From contig NCGN01000003.1 in NCBI GenBank assembly GCA_002281575.1, forward strand, positions 1-64,000: DNA of 64,000 nucleotides. Direction: 5' to 3'. Below the pieces are notes generated by a model that was given only the letters and a program-made list of their open reading frames with translations, made no database searches and was not told the origin of the DNA. Below are positions 63,009 through 64,000 of the stretch, in pieces; position 1 is the first letter of the stretch, and each line of letters opens with the position of its first letter. Source of the DNA: Sphingobacteriia bacterium 28-36-52 (GTDB taxonomy: Bacteria; Bacteroidota; Bacteroidia; Chitinophagales; Chitinophagaceae). The position numbers were made by a program, and so were the translations under genes.

Positions 63009-64000
63009 TTATTCATCTGTCGTATTCTTCATTTTCATTAAAAGATTGTAAGCTCCTTTAAATACAAATGTTTCCTTTGCTGAGGTTTCATCAATAATAA
63101 TTTCTGTAAATTCATTTTCCGTATTTCCTGTCTTTACTTCCATCATTTCAAACTGATTATTTCCTTTTGCAATAAAAACATATTGTTTATTTTCAAAACT
63201 TACGATGGCATCAGACGGCAACACTGTTGCATCACTACTTTTTACTTCTATTTCCGCATTCATGTACATACCTGGAATAAGTGTTTTATCATAGGTCGCA
63301 AAATGGCAATGCACTTCCACACTTTTATCATCGGAAAAATCCTTTCCGATTAAAATAATTTCGCAGGGATATTTTTTTTCAGGATTGCTATTTGTATAAG
63401 CAATCAATTTTTGTCCTATGAAAAGTTTATTGACATCTTTTTCAAATACCATTAATACTAAATGTATATCCGCAGGGTTTACAATTTCAAACATTACATC
63501 AGCCGGGGTTACATATTTGCCAATATTCACATTAACTTTAGAAACAAATCCGTTTATTGGCGAAGGGATACTAATGCTTTTTGAGATATTATTTACATTA
63601 CTATTTGCAGGGTTGATGCCAATAAGTTTTAATTTTTCAGCTAGTGATTTTACCAAAATTTCCAGCGAAGTGTAATCAGCCAATGATTGCTGGAACACTT
63701 TATCACTGCTGGCTTTGCTTTGGTTCAGTTCTTTTTGCCTTTCATACTCCTGATTTGCAAAAACCAATTTTGCCTTTGCTGTCAAATAATCCTGCTGTAA
63801 CTGTATATATTGCTGGTCTTCCATGATGGCAATACTTTCACCTTTCTTTACATACATTCCTGGTAACAGTTTAGTGGATTTCAAATAGCCGCCGAGCGGA
63901 ACGCTGATTGAAACCATATTTTGGGGTGGCACATCTATCTTGCCATTTACTTTTAAGATGGATGATATAGATTTTTGCTCTAATTTCCCTGTTTGTACAC
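63009..64000 (-). CDS. RND efflux periplasmic adaptor, N terminus cut by window edge
   Basis: The frame stays open to the right edge. Upstream of the in-frame GTG at 63932 the translation continues (KLEQKSISSILKVNGKIDV), which matches the paralogue at 19532-20656, so 63932 is not the start. Lipoyl halves (PLGGYLKSTKLLPGMYVKKG, PSPINGFVSKVNVNIGKYV) enclose a coiled-coil hairpin. It then has EVHCHF and IPGMYMNAEIEV in the beta-barrel. It serves a second metal-efflux pump, presumably encoded beyond the window. Confidence 0.92.
   Translation of the reverse strand, partial: VQTGKLEQKSISSILKVNGKIDVPPQNMVSISVPLGGYLKSTKLLPGMYVKKGESIAIMEDQQYIQLQQDYLTAKAKLVFANQEYERQKELNQSKASSDKVFQQSLADYTSLEILVKSLAEKLKLIGINPANSNVNNISKSISIPSPINGFVSKVNVNIGKYVTPADVMFEIVNPADIHLVLMVFEKDVNKLFIGQKLIAYTNSNPEKKYPCEIILIGKDFSDDKSVEVHCHFATYDKTLIPGMYMNAEIEVKSSDATVLPSDAIVSFENKQYVFIAKGNNQFEMMEVKTGNTENEFTEIIIDETSAKETFVFKGAYNLLMKMKNTTDE

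Noticed and set aside
1..64000. CRISPR arrays, tRNA/rRNA genes, transposases
   Set aside because: No regularly spaced repeat-spacer pattern, cloverleaf or transposase motif was found on reading; a tRNAscan or IS search was not possible here.

Overview
The window looks like a chromosomal segment of a Bacteroidota bacterium, most likely family Chitinophagaceae (Sediminibacterium-like; the genus is a guess). The grounds are low overall GC, a SusC/SusD pair, many exported lipoproteins, VCBS/ASPIC proteins, PAS-rich histidine kinases and promoters with the Bacteroidota TTTG/TAnnTTTG pattern. No rRNA, tRNA, CRISPR array, integrase or transposase was recognised.

Layout. 1-2234: a truncated vanadium-haloperoxidase-like gene, a small unknown exported protein and an SRPBCC-like protein. 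2236-13760: a SusC/SusD glycan-import pair, a terminator, then two tandem giant VCBS/ASPIC lipoproteins. 14115-17849: a BNR/sortilin-like beta-propeller protein with a LolA-like partner. 17966-26251: a heavy-metal RND efflux operon whose pump and outer-membrane channel are fused in one 1457-residue protein. 26325-33504: four co-oriented signalling genes (two PAS kinases, a lone receiver, and a receiver-PAS-DHp protein without an ATPase domain). 33510-42523: a tight six-gene operon with a VCBS lipoprotein, vanadium-haloperoxidase/PAP2 protein, QueD/PTPS, GH109 alpha-N-acetylgalactosaminidase, sugar-kinase-like protein and GH29 alpha-fucosidase. 42669-44546: a membrane histidine kinase. 44576-49308: an operon of formylglycine-generating enzyme, sulfatase, galK and galT. 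49502-54111: assorted housekeeping genes and a Crp/Fnr regulator with DsbA-like and DODA-like genes.

From about 54.1 kb the character changes and looks acquired. There are an unknown 251-residue protein with a consensus promoter, a DUF6876 gene, a GIY-YIG nuclease gene, and about 1.3 kb of GC-rich, hairpin-dense DNA without a convincing gene. Two related long hairpins flank the nuclease gene and the GC-rich block. After this comes a metal-resistance operon on the minus strand: a second RND adaptor (cut by the window end), a 56-residue membrane protein, a P1B-type ATPase with an altered metal-site motif, two exported proteins with His-rich tails, HupE/UreJ and a membrane-anchor protein.

Taken together, 33.5-49.3 kb reads as a catabolic system for fucosylated, alpha-GalNAc-capped and possibly sulfated glycans, with intracellular phosphorylation and Leloir-type processing. 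The two metal-efflux systems are paralogous, one resident and one in the apparently acquired region. The best candidate for something undescribed is the GIY-YIG plus structured-DNA segment at 56.1-58.2 kb.
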